Assembly: GCF_014384885.1 (NCBI RefSeq)
Contig: NZ_JACRST010000001.1
Coordinates: 1-64,000, forward strand
Source: Ligaoa zhengdingensis
GTDB taxonomy: Bacteria; Bacillota; Clostridia; Oscillospirales; Ruminococcaceae
DNA length: 64,000 nt
Direction: 5' to 3'
Shown piece by piece: positions 7,345-16,715 of the stretch. Under the pieces are notes generated by a model, which was given only the letters and a program-made list of their open reading frames with translations, searched no databases and was not told the origin of the DNA. Numbering within the stretch: position 1 is the stretch's first letter; each line of letters starts with the position of its first letter. The position numbers and the translations under genes were made by a program.

Positions 7345-9378
7345 TTGAGTATGAAAAAGTGGGAAATCTTAAAAACAGACCGGCAGAAATCGGCAGAACT
7401 GGCCGCGGCGACCGGGCTGGACGCCTTTGTGTGCGACATTTTGCAGGCGCGAGGAATCGACACGCCGCAGCGCGCGGATGTTTTTTTTGCCGAGCAGATG
7501 TTCGACCCCTATCTGCTTCCGGACATGGATGCCGCGGTGGAGCGTATACAGCGCGCGATCGATGAACAGGAATTGATCTGCGTCTATGGGGATTACGACT
7601 GCGATGGCATCACCAGCACGGTACTGTTGTACACCTACCTGCAAACGATGGGCGCGCAGGTCTCCTATTATATCCCCGACCGTGACCGCGAAGGCTACGG
7701 CCTCAACCGAGAGGCGGTGGCCTCCCTGGCTGGGCAGGGGGTGCGGCTGCTGGTAACCGTCGACAACGGGGTGGCTGCGTTGGATGAGATTGCATACGCC
7801 AATTCGCTGGATATGGAGGTGGTGGTCACCGACCACCACAAGCCCCGCGAGACCCTGCCGGATGCGGTGGCCGTGGTAGACCCGCACCGGGAAGATTCCA
7901 AAGCACCGTTCCGGCATCTCGCCGGGGTGGGCGTGGTGTTCAAGCTGATTTGCGCCCTCGAAGGGGCGGACGGCCTTGAAATGCTCGAATATTACGGCGA
8001 CCTGGTGTGCATCGGCACCATTGCGGATGTCGTTCCGCTCACGGGGGAGAACCGCACGATTGTGAGGTACGGGCTGGAGCGCCTGCCCTTTACTGACAAC
8101 ACCGGATTGCGCGCGCTGTTACAGGTCTCCGGCTTGTTGGAAAAACCGCGTATCACCTGTGAAAACGTAGGTTTCATTCTCGCGCCCCGTATCAACGCAG
8201 CTGGGCGGTTGGGATTTACTCAGAAGGCGGTCGATCTGCTGCTGTCTGAAGACGAGGAGGAGGCGCTGGCCCTCGCCGGACAGATCACGGAACAGAACCG
8301 CGCGCGCCGGGGGCTGGAGGCGAAAATCCTCAAGGACATTTCCGCGGAGCTGGCAAGACGGCCGCAGATTCTCTATGAGCGCCTGATGGTGCTCGCGGGG
8401 GAGGGGTGGCACCACGGTATCATCGGCATTGTCTGTTCCAAGCTGGTGGAGCGCTATGCCAAGCCATGCCTGTTGATCTCGATCGACGGTGAGGAGGCGC
8501 GCGGTTCGGGACGGAGCGTCGAGGGTTTCTCCCTGGTGGACGCGGTGGCCCAGTGTGCTGGGCACCTCACGCGTTACGGCGGACATCCGCTGGCGGCGGG
8601 CTTTTCGATGGAGGCCGCACAATTCCCCGCATTTTGTGAACAGTTGCTGGCTGATGCAAAGCGCGACCACGACCGTATGCCGGTGATGGCGGTAAGGATC
8701 GACCGGATCATCACGCCGGCTGAACTCAGTGTGGACCGTCTGAAAAAGTTGAGCATCCTGGAGCCGTTCGGAACGGGGAATGAAGCGCCGGTTTTCGCTC
8801 TGTTGGGCGTCAAAATAGAAGGGATTTATCCGATGGGAAGCGACGGCGGCCACCTGAGGCTGCGACTTGTGCAAAACGGACGCTCATTTTTTGCGGTTTA
8901 TTTCGGTATGGCACGGGAACGCTTTCCATATGAGGTGGGCGATACCGTCGATGTCGCAGCCAATTGCGATGTGGATATATATAACGGCGAGGAGCGCATC
9001 TCCGTCAAGGTCAGGTCGATCCGGCCGTCCGGTCTGGAGGAGGATATCCTGTTTGACGGCGTGCAGCAGTACGACCGCTATCAGCGCGGCGAGGGCTGGA
9101 CGGAGGAGACGCGGCGCAGACATACGCCCAGCCGCGACGATATCGCGCTGATCTACCGGTGGCTGCGCGGCCACAACGGATTTTGTGGCGACCTGGAGAT
9201 TTTGAGCTGCCGCTTGCCCAGACAAATTGGCTACTGCAAGCTACGTCTGGCTCTGGATGTGATGAACGAGATGGGGTTGGCGAGCTGCCGCCCGGCAAAA
9301 TCTGGTGTCGCCGTTACGCTGTGCGCAGTGGACGGCAAGGTAGACTTGAGCCAATCCAAGATTTTGCAGAGCCTTTGA
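7345..9378 (+). CDS. recJ: Single-stranded-DNA-specific exonuclease RecJ
   Basis: A 677-residue 5'-3' ssDNA exonuclease for recombination and repair. DHH-superfamily motifs are visible: D83-Y-D85-C-D87 in VYGDYDCDGITS and D163-H-H165 in VVVTDHHKP, with RINAAGR and the DHHA1 motif GRSVEGFSLVDA/YGGHPLAAGFSM. The length exceeds E. coli RecJ because of a C-terminal extension, as in other Firmicutes. Start choice: TTG 7345 has GGGGG 9 nt upstream; ATG 7351, two codons later, is possible. It is followed 31 nt later by the stringent-response gene. Confidence 0.94.
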   Translation: MSMKKWEILKTDRQKSAELAAATGLDAFVCDILQARGIDTPQRADVFFAEQMFDPYLLPDMDAAVERIQRAIDEQELICVYGDYDCDGITSTVLLYTYLQTMGAQVSYYIPDRDREGYGLNREAVASLAGQGVRLLVTVDNGVAALDEIAYANSLDMEVVVTDHHKPRETLPDAVAVVDPHREDSKAPFRHLAGVGVVFKLICALEGADGLEMLEYYGDLVCIGTIADVVPLTGENRTIVRYGLERLPFTDNTGLRALLQVSGLLEKPRITCENVGFILAPRINAAGRLGFTQKAVDLLLSEDEEEALALAGQITEQNRARRGLEAKILKDISAELARRPQILYERLMVLAGEGWHHGIIGIVCSKLVERYAKPCLLISIDGEEARGSGRSVEGFSLVDAVAQCAGHLTRYGGHPLAAGFSMEAAQFPAFCEQLLADAKRDHDRMPVMAVRIDRIITPAELSVDRLKKLSILEPFGTGNEAPVFALLGVKIEGIYPMGSDGGHLRLRLVQNGRSFFAVYFGMARERFPYEVGDTVDVAANCDVDIYNGEERISVKVRSIRPSGLEEDILFDGVQQYDRYQRGEGWTEETRRRHTPSRDDIALIYRWLRGHNGFCGDLEILSCRLPRQIGYCKLRLALDVMNEMGLASCRPAKSGVAVTLCAVDGKVDLSQSKILQSL

Positions 9379-9409
9379 CGGAAAGTTTGATGAGGTTGGG
9401 GGAGAAGAG

Positions 9410-11608
9410 ATGAGCGATCGGGATAAAACGGAGGCAGAGGTATTTGAGGGGCTGCTTTCCACCATAAAAAACACGGGAAAACAATATGACGTGGACGCCA
9501 TCACGCGCGCCTATCAGACGGCCCTTACCGCGCATGAGGGACAGAAGCGCGTCTCGGGTGAACCGTATGTGATGCACCCCATTCACGTGGCGGAAATCCT
9601 GGTGCAGCTCGGGATGGATACCGATACCATCGTAGCGGCGCTGCTGCACGACGTGGTGGAGGATACCCCCACGACGCTCGACATCGTCGAAAAACAGTTT
9701 GGCAAGGATGTCGCCCTGTTGGTCGACGGCGTGACCAAGCTCGGTAAAATCCCGTTTTCCTCGCGGGAGGAGCAGCAGGCGGAGAATGTGCGCAAGATGT
9801 TGCTGGCGATGGCAAAGGATGTGCGCGTCATCATCATCAAGCTGGCCGACCGGCTGCACAATATGCGAACCCTCTCGGTGATGCGCCCCCAGAAACAGCG
9901 CGATAAGGCGCTGGAGACGATGGAGGTCTATGCCCCCCTGGCGCACCGGCTCGGTATCCGGGCGGTCAAGGAGGAGCTGGAGGATCTGGCCCTGCGCTAC
10001 CTCGACCCGGTCGCTTACGAGGAGATCGAGCACATGCTCGAGCTCAAACGCGACGAGCGCAACCAGTTTATCGACCACATTAAGGAGCGCATCATCCAAC
10101 GGATCGTGGTGCAGGACGGCAAGAAAATCCACCTGGAGGGCCGCGTCAAAAGCGTCTATGGCATCTACCGCAAGGTGTATATGAACGGCAGAAGTTTCGA
10201 TGAAATCTACGACATCTATGCGGTGCGCATCATTGTGGACAGCGTCATCGAATGCTACAACATTTTGGGCATCGTCCACGATATGTTCCGGCCGATTCCC
10301 AACCGCTTTAAGGATTATATCTCCACGCCGAAACCGAACATGTATCAGTCGTTGCACACCACGGTGATCGACAAGGAGGGCATCCCCTTCGAGATCCAAA
10401 TTCGCACCTGGGATATGCACTACACTGCGGAATACGGTATTGCGGCGCACTGGAAATACAAGGCGGGCATCCAGGGCAAGGATAAACTGGAGGAGCGCCT
10501 CGCGTGGGTGCGCCAGTTGCTCGAGGTGCAGCAGGAGAGCGAGGACGTGGAGGACATCGTCCGCTCGATCAAGACCGACCTCGCGCCCGAAGAGGTGTTT
10601 GTATTCACCCCCAGAGGGGATGTCATCAGCCTGCCCGTGGGAGCCACCATCATCGATTTCGCTTACGCCATCCACACGGCTGTGGGCAACCGCATGGTGG
10701 GGGCCAAGGTGGATGGGAGAATGGTGTCGATCGATTATCAGGTGAAGACTGGAAACATCGTGGAGATCATCACCACCAAAAACCCCACGCAGGGGCCCAG
10801 CCGCGACTGGCTAAAAATAGTTAAGACCAGCGAGGCGCGCAATAAAATCCGCTCCTGGTTTAAAAAGGAGCGGCGCGAGGAAAACATCGCCGAGGGCCGA
10901 AGCGAGCTGGAGCGTGAATTTAAACGCAACTACATCAATCTGCCCGAGCCGGAGATGAGGGAGTTTCTCACCAACATCGCCAAGCGCCAGCACTTCGCCA
11001 GCATCGAGGATTTTCTCGCCGCCATCGGCTACGGCGGTATCTCCCTCTCCCGCATTATGCCGCGCATCAAGGACGACTATCAGCGCACCTACCGCACCCC
11101 CGAACCCGATCCGACCAAGCTGGTGCCCAAGCCCAAGAAGGAGCGCAAGGGGCAAAGCGGCGTGATTGTGGAAGGGCTGGACAGCTGCCTCGTCAAATTT
11201 GCGCGCTGTTGTAACCCGCTGCCGGGCGACGACATCATCGGTTTTGTGACGCGCGGCTTCGGGGTATCGATCCACAAGCGCGACTGTGTCAACGTGCTCG
11301 CGGCCATGCAGGATGAGACCCAGCGGGACCGCTGGGTGCGCACCCACTGGGCTGCGTCTGTCAAGGAGACATTTAAATCCACCATCGAAATCTACGCGAC
11401 TGACCGCCAGGGCATGATCGCGGATATCTCGATCGCGCTGGCCAATATGCACATCCAGATGCATTCCCTCAACGCGCGCGAGGCCAAGGACAAACACGTG
11501 GTTATCCAGATCACGCTGGGCATCACCGGTTTGGATCAGCTGGGCAATATCATCAACATCTTCAGCAAGATTCCGGGCGTGATCTCGGTGGAACGCGCCA
11601 CACAATAA
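9410..11608 (+). CDS. relA: Bifunctional (p)ppGpp synthetase/hydrolase, RelA/SpoT (Rsh)
   Basis: A 732-residue long Rsh protein. The hydrolase domain is intact: HPIHVAEIL, then H80-D81 in LLHDVVEDTP. The synthetase domain follows (SVYGIYRKV, YDIYAVRIIV, STPKPNMYQSLHTTVI), then TGS (VFVFTPRGDVISLPVGATIIDFAY), a zinc-finger/CC-type region with ARCCNPLPGD, and a C-terminal ACT domain. Both activities should be present. It forms a unit with dtd 19 nt downstream, a common Clostridia and Bacilli arrangement. Confidence 0.96.
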   Translation: MSDRDKTEAEVFEGLLSTIKNTGKQYDVDAITRAYQTALTAHEGQKRVSGEPYVMHPIHVAEILVQLGMDTDTIVAALLHDVVEDTPTTLDIVEKQFGKDVALLVDGVTKLGKIPFSSREEQQAENVRKMLLAMAKDVRVIIIKLADRLHNMRTLSVMRPQKQRDKALETMEVYAPLAHRLGIRAVKEELEDLALRYLDPVAYEEIEHMLELKRDERNQFIDHIKERIIQRIVVQDGKKIHLEGRVKSVYGIYRKVYMNGRSFDEIYDIYAVRIIVDSVIECYNILGIVHDMFRPIPNRFKDYISTPKPNMYQSLHTTVIDKEGIPFEIQIRTWDMHYTAEYGIAAHWKYKAGIQGKDKLEERLAWVRQLLEVQQESEDVEDIVRSIKTDLAPEEVFVFTPRGDVISLPVGATIIDFAYAIHTAVGNRMVGAKVDGRMVSIDYQVKTGNIVEIITTKNPTQGPSRDWLKIVKTSEARNKIRSWFKKERREENIAEGRSELEREFKRNYINLPEPEMREFLTNIAKRQHFASIEDFLAAIGYGGISLSRIMPRIKDDYQRTYRTPEPDPTKLVPKPKKERKGQSGVIVEGLDSCLVKFARCCNPLPGDDIIGFVTRGFGVSIHKRDCVNVLAAMQDETQRDRWVRTHWAASVKETFKSTIEIYATDRQGMIADISIALANMHIQMHSLNAREAKDKHVVIQITLGITGLDQLGNIINIFSKIPGVISVERATQ

Positions 11609-11627
11609 CCATACCGGAGGTGGACAA

Positions 11628-12095
11628 ATGAAAGCGGTGTTGCAGCGGGTGCGCCGCGCATCCGTCACAATTGCGGGCGAGACGGTCGGCTCGATCGGCG
11701 CGGGCCTGATGGTTCTGCTCGGCGTGACCGAGGAGGACGACGAGCGCACCTGTGATTATCTGGCTGAGAAAGCTGCGAACCTGCGCATCTTTGAGGACGA
11801 CGCGGGCAAGATGAACCGCAGCCTGTTGGACACCGGCGGGGAGATGCTGGTGGTATCCCAGTTCACTTTGTGCGCCGACTGCAAAAAGGGGAGGCGCCCC
11901 GCGTTTGTGCACGCGGCCCGGCCAGAGCGCGCGATCCCGCTCTATGAGCGGTTTCTGGCCCAGGTGCGCGGGATGGGAATTCCTACCGCTGAGGGCCGGT
12001 TCGGCGCGGATATGCTGGTATCTCTGGAGAACGACGGCCCGGTGACCATCCTGCTGGACACCGACGAGATTATGCCGGGCAAAACTTTACATTGA
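11628..12095 (+). CDS. dtd: D-aminoacyl-tRNA deacylase
   Basis: A 155-residue protein that hydrolyses D-amino acids from mischarged tRNAs. It begins MKAVLQRVRRASVTI and carries the conserved SQFTL segment and ENDGPVTILLDT (family NGPVT motif). The usual second motif reads IPTAEGRFGADM. The RBS CCGGAGG is 8 nt upstream. It lies between rsh and a metallohydrolase gene with short gaps. Confidence 0.95.
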   Translation: MKAVLQRVRRASVTIAGETVGSIGAGLMVLLGVTEEDDERTCDYLAEKAANLRIFEDDAGKMNRSLLDTGGEMLVVSQFTLCADCKKGRRPAFVHAARPERAIPLYERFLAQVRGMGIPTAEGRFGADMLVSLENDGPVTILLDTDEIMPGKTLH

Positions 12096-12108
12096 GGAGC
12101 GGACTGCT

Positions 12109-12753
12109 ATGAAAATTGAAAGCCTCGTCCTGTGCGAGCTGGAGACCAACTGTTATATCGTATCCAGCGAAAAAAACAGCTGTGCCATCATCGACCCCGC
12201 GTCGGATGCGCCGGAGATCATCCGGTTTATCGACGAACGCGGTTACACACCGCGCTATATCCTGGTCACCCATCCGCACCACGACCATATCGGTGCGGTG
12301 AAAGAGCTACAGGCACATTATGGCGCGCAGGTGGTCATCAGCCGCATCGACAATGCGATCATCCTCGACCCGATGCCCATGTACGGTACCAAATACCTCT
12401 GGAAGGTGAAGGATAAGCTGTTTACCGCGGACCGGTTGGTGGAGGACGGCGACGAGATCGTGATGGATGAGTTGACCTTCCGTGTGCTGATCACACCGGG
12501 GCACACCGCGGGCGGCGCCTGTTACCTCTGCGGCGATAAGCTCTTTTCGGGGGACACGTTGTTTGAAGGCACTGTAGGCCGCTGCGACCTGTACAGCGGC
12601 GATTTCAATGCGATGCTGCGCTCGGTGGACCGCCTGGCGGCGCTGCCCGGCGACTACGATGTCTATCCCGGCCACGGCCCTGCCACCACCATGGAGCGCG
12701 AGCGGGCCCACAACGAATACATTGGGATGTTAGAAAATGAAGGTTTATATTGA
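12109..12753 (+). CDS. Metallo-beta-lactamase-fold hydrolase (glyoxalase II-like)
   Basis: A 214-residue MBL-fold enzyme. The zinc-binding motif is HPHHDHIGA (HxHxDH), followed by the later ligands in TPGHTAGGACY, SGDTLF and YPGHGPATTM. This subfamily (YcbL/GloB-like) commonly follows rsh-dtd in Firmicutes; the true substrate is usually unknown. Its 3' end overlaps the hemZ start by 17 nt. Confidence 0.88.
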   Translation: MKIESLVLCELETNCYIVSSEKNSCAIIDPASDAPEIIRFIDERGYTPRYILVTHPHHDHIGAVKELQAHYGAQVVISRIDNAIILDPMPMYGTKYLWKVKDKLFTADRLVEDGDEIVMDELTFRVLITPGHTAGGACYLCGDKLFSGDTLFEGTVGRCDLYSGDFNAMLRSVDRLAALPGDYDVYPGHGPATTMERERAHNEYIGMLENEGLY

Positions 12754-14245
12754 CGGCCACGACTGCCACTACGAGGTGGAGTCGCTGGTTCGGATGTTTT
12801 TTCCCGGGAAAAGATTGCAGGTGCTGCAAGGCGCGCCGGAAAACCCTGAGGAGGACGCGGTTTATACTCGAATGGCCTGTGAGGGGCGGCGGGCGCTGCT
12901 CTCTGTGGCAGTGCGTCTGGATGGACACAGTAAAACTGCCGAGGAGGCGGTGGACGCCGCCCGTGCCAATCTGGATGCGGAGTGCGAACGCGTGTTCGCA
13001 GTGATGCTCTATCGCATTCTGGCGCCGCTCACCGGTATCCATCCCGGCTGGGGAGTGCTCACCGGCATCCGTCCGGTCAAATTTGTGCACCGTTACCACG
13101 CGCAGGGGATGGAGGATAGCGAGATCCGGCGCATCCTGTCCGGGCAATATTTGGTCACGCCGCAAAAGATCGACCTGATGCTTGAGACGGCGCGGCAGGA
13201 GGCAAAGGTGCTCGCCCGCTCGCAGCCGAACTCCTACAGCCTCTACCTCTCCATCCCGTTCTGCCCGACCCGCTGCCATTATTGCTCGTTTGTGTCGCAT
13301 TCGATCGAAAAGACGCATAAACTGCTGCCGGAATACGTCGAACTGCTGATTCGTGAGATCGAGGACGCGGCAGAGCGGATTCATTCGGTGGGAGGGCTGC
13401 GCCTGGAGACGATCTATTTCGGCGGCGGCACGCCAACAACCCTCTCCGCTGAGCAACTCCGACGGGTGATGGACGCGGTGAACCGCTGTTTTGGCTCACC
13501 CTGTCAGGGGGAGTACACGGTGGAGGCCGGCCGGCCGGACACCATCACCGAAGAGAAGCTTCGGGTACTCAGGGCCTGCGGCGCGACTCGCATCAGCATC
13601 AATCCCCAGACGATGAACGACCGCGTACTCGAGGAGATCGGGCGGCGGCATACGGTGCGGCAGACGGTTGAGGCTTACGAGTTGGCACGCAGGGTGGGGC
13701 ACGACAACATCAACATGGATTTGATCGCGGGGCTTCCCACCGATACACCGGAGAGCTTCGCATCCAGCCTCGACCAGGTGATCGGGCTTGGGCCGGAGAA
13801 TATCACGCTGCACACCCTGTCGGTCAAGCGCGCGGCCGCTCTGGCGGAGGATGCCGAACAGGTTCATCGCGCACAGAGCAGGGCGGTTCACGCCATGCTG
13901 GATTACGCCTCCGGACGCTTTGCGGCAGAGGGATATCTGCCCTACTACCTCTATCGCCAGAAGAACACGGTGGACAACATGGAGAACGTGGGGTATTGCC
14001 GCAGGGGGCACGAGGGGCTTTACAACGTCTACATCATGGATGAGACCCACTCGATCGTGGCGCTGGGCGCAGGCGGCGTCACCAAGCTGCGCGAGCCGGG
14101 CGGAGGGCTGATTCAGCGGGTGTTCAACTACAAATACCCCTATGAATACATCAGCCGTTTCGACGAGGTGCTGCGGCGCAAGAAGCAGATTCCTGCGTTT
14201 TATGCATCGCACCCTTTTAGAGAAGGAATTCAGCAGAATCTGTGA
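12737..14245 (+). CDS. hemZ: Oxygen-independent coproporphyrinogen III oxidase-like HemZ
   Basis: A 502-residue radical SAM protein. The [4Fe-4S] cluster cysteines are C176, C180 and C183 in CPTRCHYCSF, followed by the HemN-type FGGGTPTTL. The N-terminal 170 residues are the HemZ-specific extension. HemZ homologues are annotated for anaerobic coproporphyrinogen decarboxylation, but many clostridial members sit outside heme operons, as here. It overlaps the MBL gene, so it belongs to the rsh operon. Confidence 0.85.
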   Translation: MKVYIDGHDCHYEVESLVRMFFPGKRLQVLQGAPENPEEDAVYTRMACEGRRALLSVAVRLDGHSKTAEEAVDAARANLDAECERVFAVMLYRILAPLTGIHPGWGVLTGIRPVKFVHRYHAQGMEDSEIRRILSGQYLVTPQKIDLMLETARQEAKVLARSQPNSYSLYLSIPFCPTRCHYCSFVSHSIEKTHKLLPEYVELLIREIEDAAERIHSVGGLRLETIYFGGGTPTTLSAEQLRRVMDAVNRCFGSPCQGEYTVEAGRPDTITEEKLRVLRACGATRISINPQTMNDRVLEEIGRRHTVRQTVEAYELARRVGHDNINMDLIAGLPTDTPESFASSLDQVIGLGPENITLHTLSVKRAAALAEDAEQVHRAQSRAVHAMLDYASGRFAAEGYLPYYLYRQKNTVDNMENVGYCRRGHEGLYNVYIMDETHSIVALGAGGVTKLREPGGGLIQRVFNYKYPYEYISRFDEVLRRKKQIPAFYASHPFREGIQQNL

Positions 14246-14273
14246 ATAATTCCGGAATATTTCGGGAATTTGC

Positions 14274-14302
14274 TTGCAACAATTGTTACATCGACATATA
14301 AT
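14274..14302 (+). promoter_or_regulatory. Strong promoter for the zinc-ribbon gene
   Basis: TTGCAA (14274-14279), a 17-nt spacer and a perfect TATAAT (14297-14302). Confidence 0.75.
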
Positions 14303-14345
14303 AGGGGCGAGAGTCAACCTTGAACGATGAATGGAGGAGAACCAA

Positions 14346-14795
14346 GTGGATACGTTTGACGAATTCCTCGGCAAAGCCAAAAATTTGGTGGATATCGCGG
14401 GCAAAAAGACTGGCCAGGCGGTGGAGCTTGCGAAGCTCAAGATGAACCGCATGCAGATCAACAGTGAAATTCAGAAGACATATGAAAAATTGGGCGCATT
14501 TGTGTATAAATTTCATAAGAGCGGCGAGGAGAATCAGGATTTGATCGACATCTGTGTGGATGAGATCGATAGCCTGATCGCCAAGCTCAATGAGATCAGC
14601 GACAAGATCAACGAGCTCAAGAGCGCTATCCGTTGTCCTGAGTGCGGCGCGATCAACGACGAAGAGGCGATCTACTGCGCAAAATGCGGGGCGAAGATGT
14701 CCCCAGAGCCGAAGGAACCGGAGGCGGCCTCGATCGGAATTATCGTCGCGGAGCAGCCTTCGGGGGAGCAGCCGGAGCAAAGCGAACAGGGATAA
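14346..14795 (+). CDS. Coiled-coil protein with C-terminal zinc ribbon
   Basis: About 149 residues of unknown function. Residues about 1-95 are a charged helical, coiled-coil-like stretch (AVELAKLKMNRMQINSEIQK). A zinc ribbon follows, CPECG...YCAKCG, and then an acidic Glu/Pro/Gln tail. No transmembrane segment is seen. Start choice: GTG 14346 has GGAGGAG 7-8 nt upstream; ATG 14331, five codons earlier, lies within that Shine-Dalgarno and has none of its own. It is transcribed alone from a strong promoter and closed by a hairpin. Confidence 0.75.
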   Translation: MDTFDEFLGKAKNLVDIAGKKTGQAVELAKLKMNRMQINSEIQKTYEKLGAFVYKFHKSGEENQDLIDICVDEIDSLIAKLNEISDKINELKSAIRCPECGAINDEEAIYCAKCGAKMSPEPKEPEAASIGIIVAEQPSGEQPEQSEQG

Positions 14796-14817
14796 GCACA
14801 GCAGAACCGTTATAATC

Positions 14818-14862
14818 TGGGCGTCAATGGGTGAATCCCCGTTCGGCGCCCTTTTTCTTTTC
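14818..14862 (+). terminator. Terminator after zinc-ribbon gene
   Basis: GGGCG and CGCCC arms with a nested GGG/CCC hairpin, followed by TTTTTCTTTT. Confidence 0.6.
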
Positions 14863-14938
14863 CCAGGCGGCAAAGGGTATATTTTTTTGCGTAAAACAGT
14901 ATCATAGATGGAGAAAATGATGCAGGGGGAGTGCCCGC

Positions 14939-16678
14939 GTGACAACCAGAAAAAAGCAGACCTTTTTACAGAGCGCCATGATTCTGATGGGTGCGACCCT
15001 GATCGTCAAGGTGATCGGCGTTTTTTTCAAGATGCCGCTCACCAACATTATCGGCGCGGCCGGCATGGGTTATTTCAACATCGCCTACGGCTTGTTTAAC
15101 ACCCTGTATGCGCTGTCTGTAGCAGGGCTGCCGGTGGCGGTATCCAAGATGGTGGCGGAAAATGCCGCGCTCTGCCGTTATCGGGATGTACGGCGCATCC
15201 GCAGGCTATCCACATTTGCATTTTTGGTCACTGGAACAGCGGGCAGCCTGCTGATGTATTTCGGTGCGCGCCCCTACGTGCAGTTCAACCGCAACGAGGA
15301 GGCCTATTACGCCGTCGCCGTGATGGCTCCGGCCATTTTATTCGTCTGCCTCACGTCCTCCTTCCGCGGTTACTATGAGGGTCTGCGCAACATGTACCCC
15401 ACCGCTGTTTCCCAGGTGGTGGAAGCGCTGGCCAAGTTGGTTTTCGGCATGTGGTTTGCCACCGATATGATGGAGAGGGGACTGGAGGAATACAAACGGC
15501 TGGGCACCGTATTTGGCCGGCCAAGCCCCAGCTTGGAGCGGGCACAGTTGGATGTACTGCCCTATGCGGCGGCAGGCGCGATTGCGGGTATTGTCGTAAG
15601 CACTCTGCTCGGTACCCTCTATCTGTGGTTGCGCCACCGCCTGGCTGGGGATGGGATCACCCGGGAGGACCTCCAGGCGGCCCCCCAGCCGGCGGGCCGT
15701 CGCGTGCTGATGCGCCGTCTGGTGCGGTTGGCAATCCCGGTCTGCCTGGGATCGCTGGTGCTCAACATCACCACCCTCATCGACATCAGCTCGATCACCA
15801 ACCGCCTGTCCACCGCGATTGCGCGCGACTCCGCCGCCATTCTCGGCATGTACCAGAACGCTGTGCCGCCCGCGATGGAGTTGGAGGACATCCCCAACTT
15901 TTTATACGGAGCTTACACCATGGCGGTCACGGTGTTTAACCTGGTGCCCGCCATCACCACCACCTTTGGCGTAAGTGCTTTACCGATGATCGCGGCGGCC
16001 TGGGGAACCAAAAACCGCGGGGAGCTCACCCGCGGCATCGGTTCGGTGCTGCGCATCACCTCGATCGTCGCTTTCCCAGCGGGGCTGGGGCTCTGTGCGC
16101 TGTCCGGTCCGATTTTACAGTTGCTTTATCCGGGCGACACAGCGGCGGTGCAGATCGCCGCGCCGATGCTGCGCACCTTGGGGATCGCGGTGCTGTTCGT
16201 CTCGCTGGCCACACCGGTGAACAGCATGTTGCAGGCCATCGGCCGCGTGGACGTTCCTGTAAAGCTGATGTTGGGAGGAGGGCTGTTGAAGCTCGCCACC
16301 AACTACCTGTTTATCGCGGATCCGCAGATCAATATTCAAGTGGCGCCCTATGGCACCCTGATCTGCTACGCTTTCATCATTCTATTCTCGGTTCCCATCC
16401 TTTGCCGCTGCGCGCGCATCTCGATCCCTGTGGTGCAGACGTTTGGCAAGCCGCTGTTGGCCGCTGTCGGCTGTGGTTTGGGCGCCTGGGCGGCGCAGGG
16501 CCTGCTGGCCCGCAGGCTGCCAGCAACCCTCGCGACATTCGCCGCAATTGCCATTGCAGGTATCATTTACATGCTTTTCCTGTTTTTGTTACGAGCCATC
16601 ACAAAAGATGATATTTTTATGCTGCCAGGGGGCGAAAAAATTGCAAAAGCTCTTGAAAAAAGAGGGATGATAAGGTAA
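14939..16678 (+). CDS. SpoVB/YabM-type polysaccharide flippase (MATE/MVF fold)
   Basis: A 579-residue membrane protein with about 14 hydrophobic helices, of the polysaccharide biosynthesis/lipid II flippase superfamily (SpoVB, MurJ, YabM). The conserved N-terminal phrase is FKMPLTNIIGAAGMGYFNIAYGLFNTLYALSVAGLPVAVSKM. The start is GTG 14939 with GGGGGAG about 9 nt upstream. It is the first gene of a cluster whose order equals B. subtilis yabM-yabN-hbs-like-yabO-yabP-yabQ-divIC-yabR, so YabM is the best positional name; SpoVB itself is a close paralogue. Likely role: lipid-linked cell-wall precursor transport in growth or sporulation. Confidence 0.88.
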   Translation: MTTRKKQTFLQSAMILMGATLIVKVIGVFFKMPLTNIIGAAGMGYFNIAYGLFNTLYALSVAGLPVAVSKMVAENAALCRYRDVRRIRRLSTFAFLVTGTAGSLLMYFGARPYVQFNRNEEAYYAVAVMAPAILFVCLTSSFRGYYEGLRNMYPTAVSQVVEALAKLVFGMWFATDMMERGLEEYKRLGTVFGRPSPSLERAQLDVLPYAAAGAIAGIVVSTLLGTLYLWLRHRLAGDGITREDLQAAPQPAGRRVLMRRLVRLAIPVCLGSLVLNITTLIDISSITNRLSTAIARDSAAILGMYQNAVPPAMELEDIPNFLYGAYTMAVTVFNLVPAITTTFGVSALPMIAAAWGTKNRGELTRGIGSVLRITSIVAFPAGLGLCALSGPILQLLYPGDTAAVQIAAPMLRTLGIAVLFVSLATPVNSMLQAIGRVDVPVKLMLGGGLLKLATNYLFIADPQINIQVAPYGTLICYAFIILFSVPILCRCARISIPVVQTFGKPLLAAVGCGLGAWAAQGLLARRLPATLATFAAIAIAGIIYMLFLFLLRAITKDDIFMLPGGEKIAKALEKRGMIR

Positions 16679-16715
16679 TATAAGTAGAGTTCTCCAAAAA
16701 AAGCAGGAAGTTCAG

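Noticed and set aside
9314..10675. 453-codon antisense frame over rsh
   Set aside because: It is a shadow of the GC-rich rsh gene in the opposite frame, with no RBS and no family features. Similar long antisense frames over hemZ, the helicase and obgE were rejected for the same reason.
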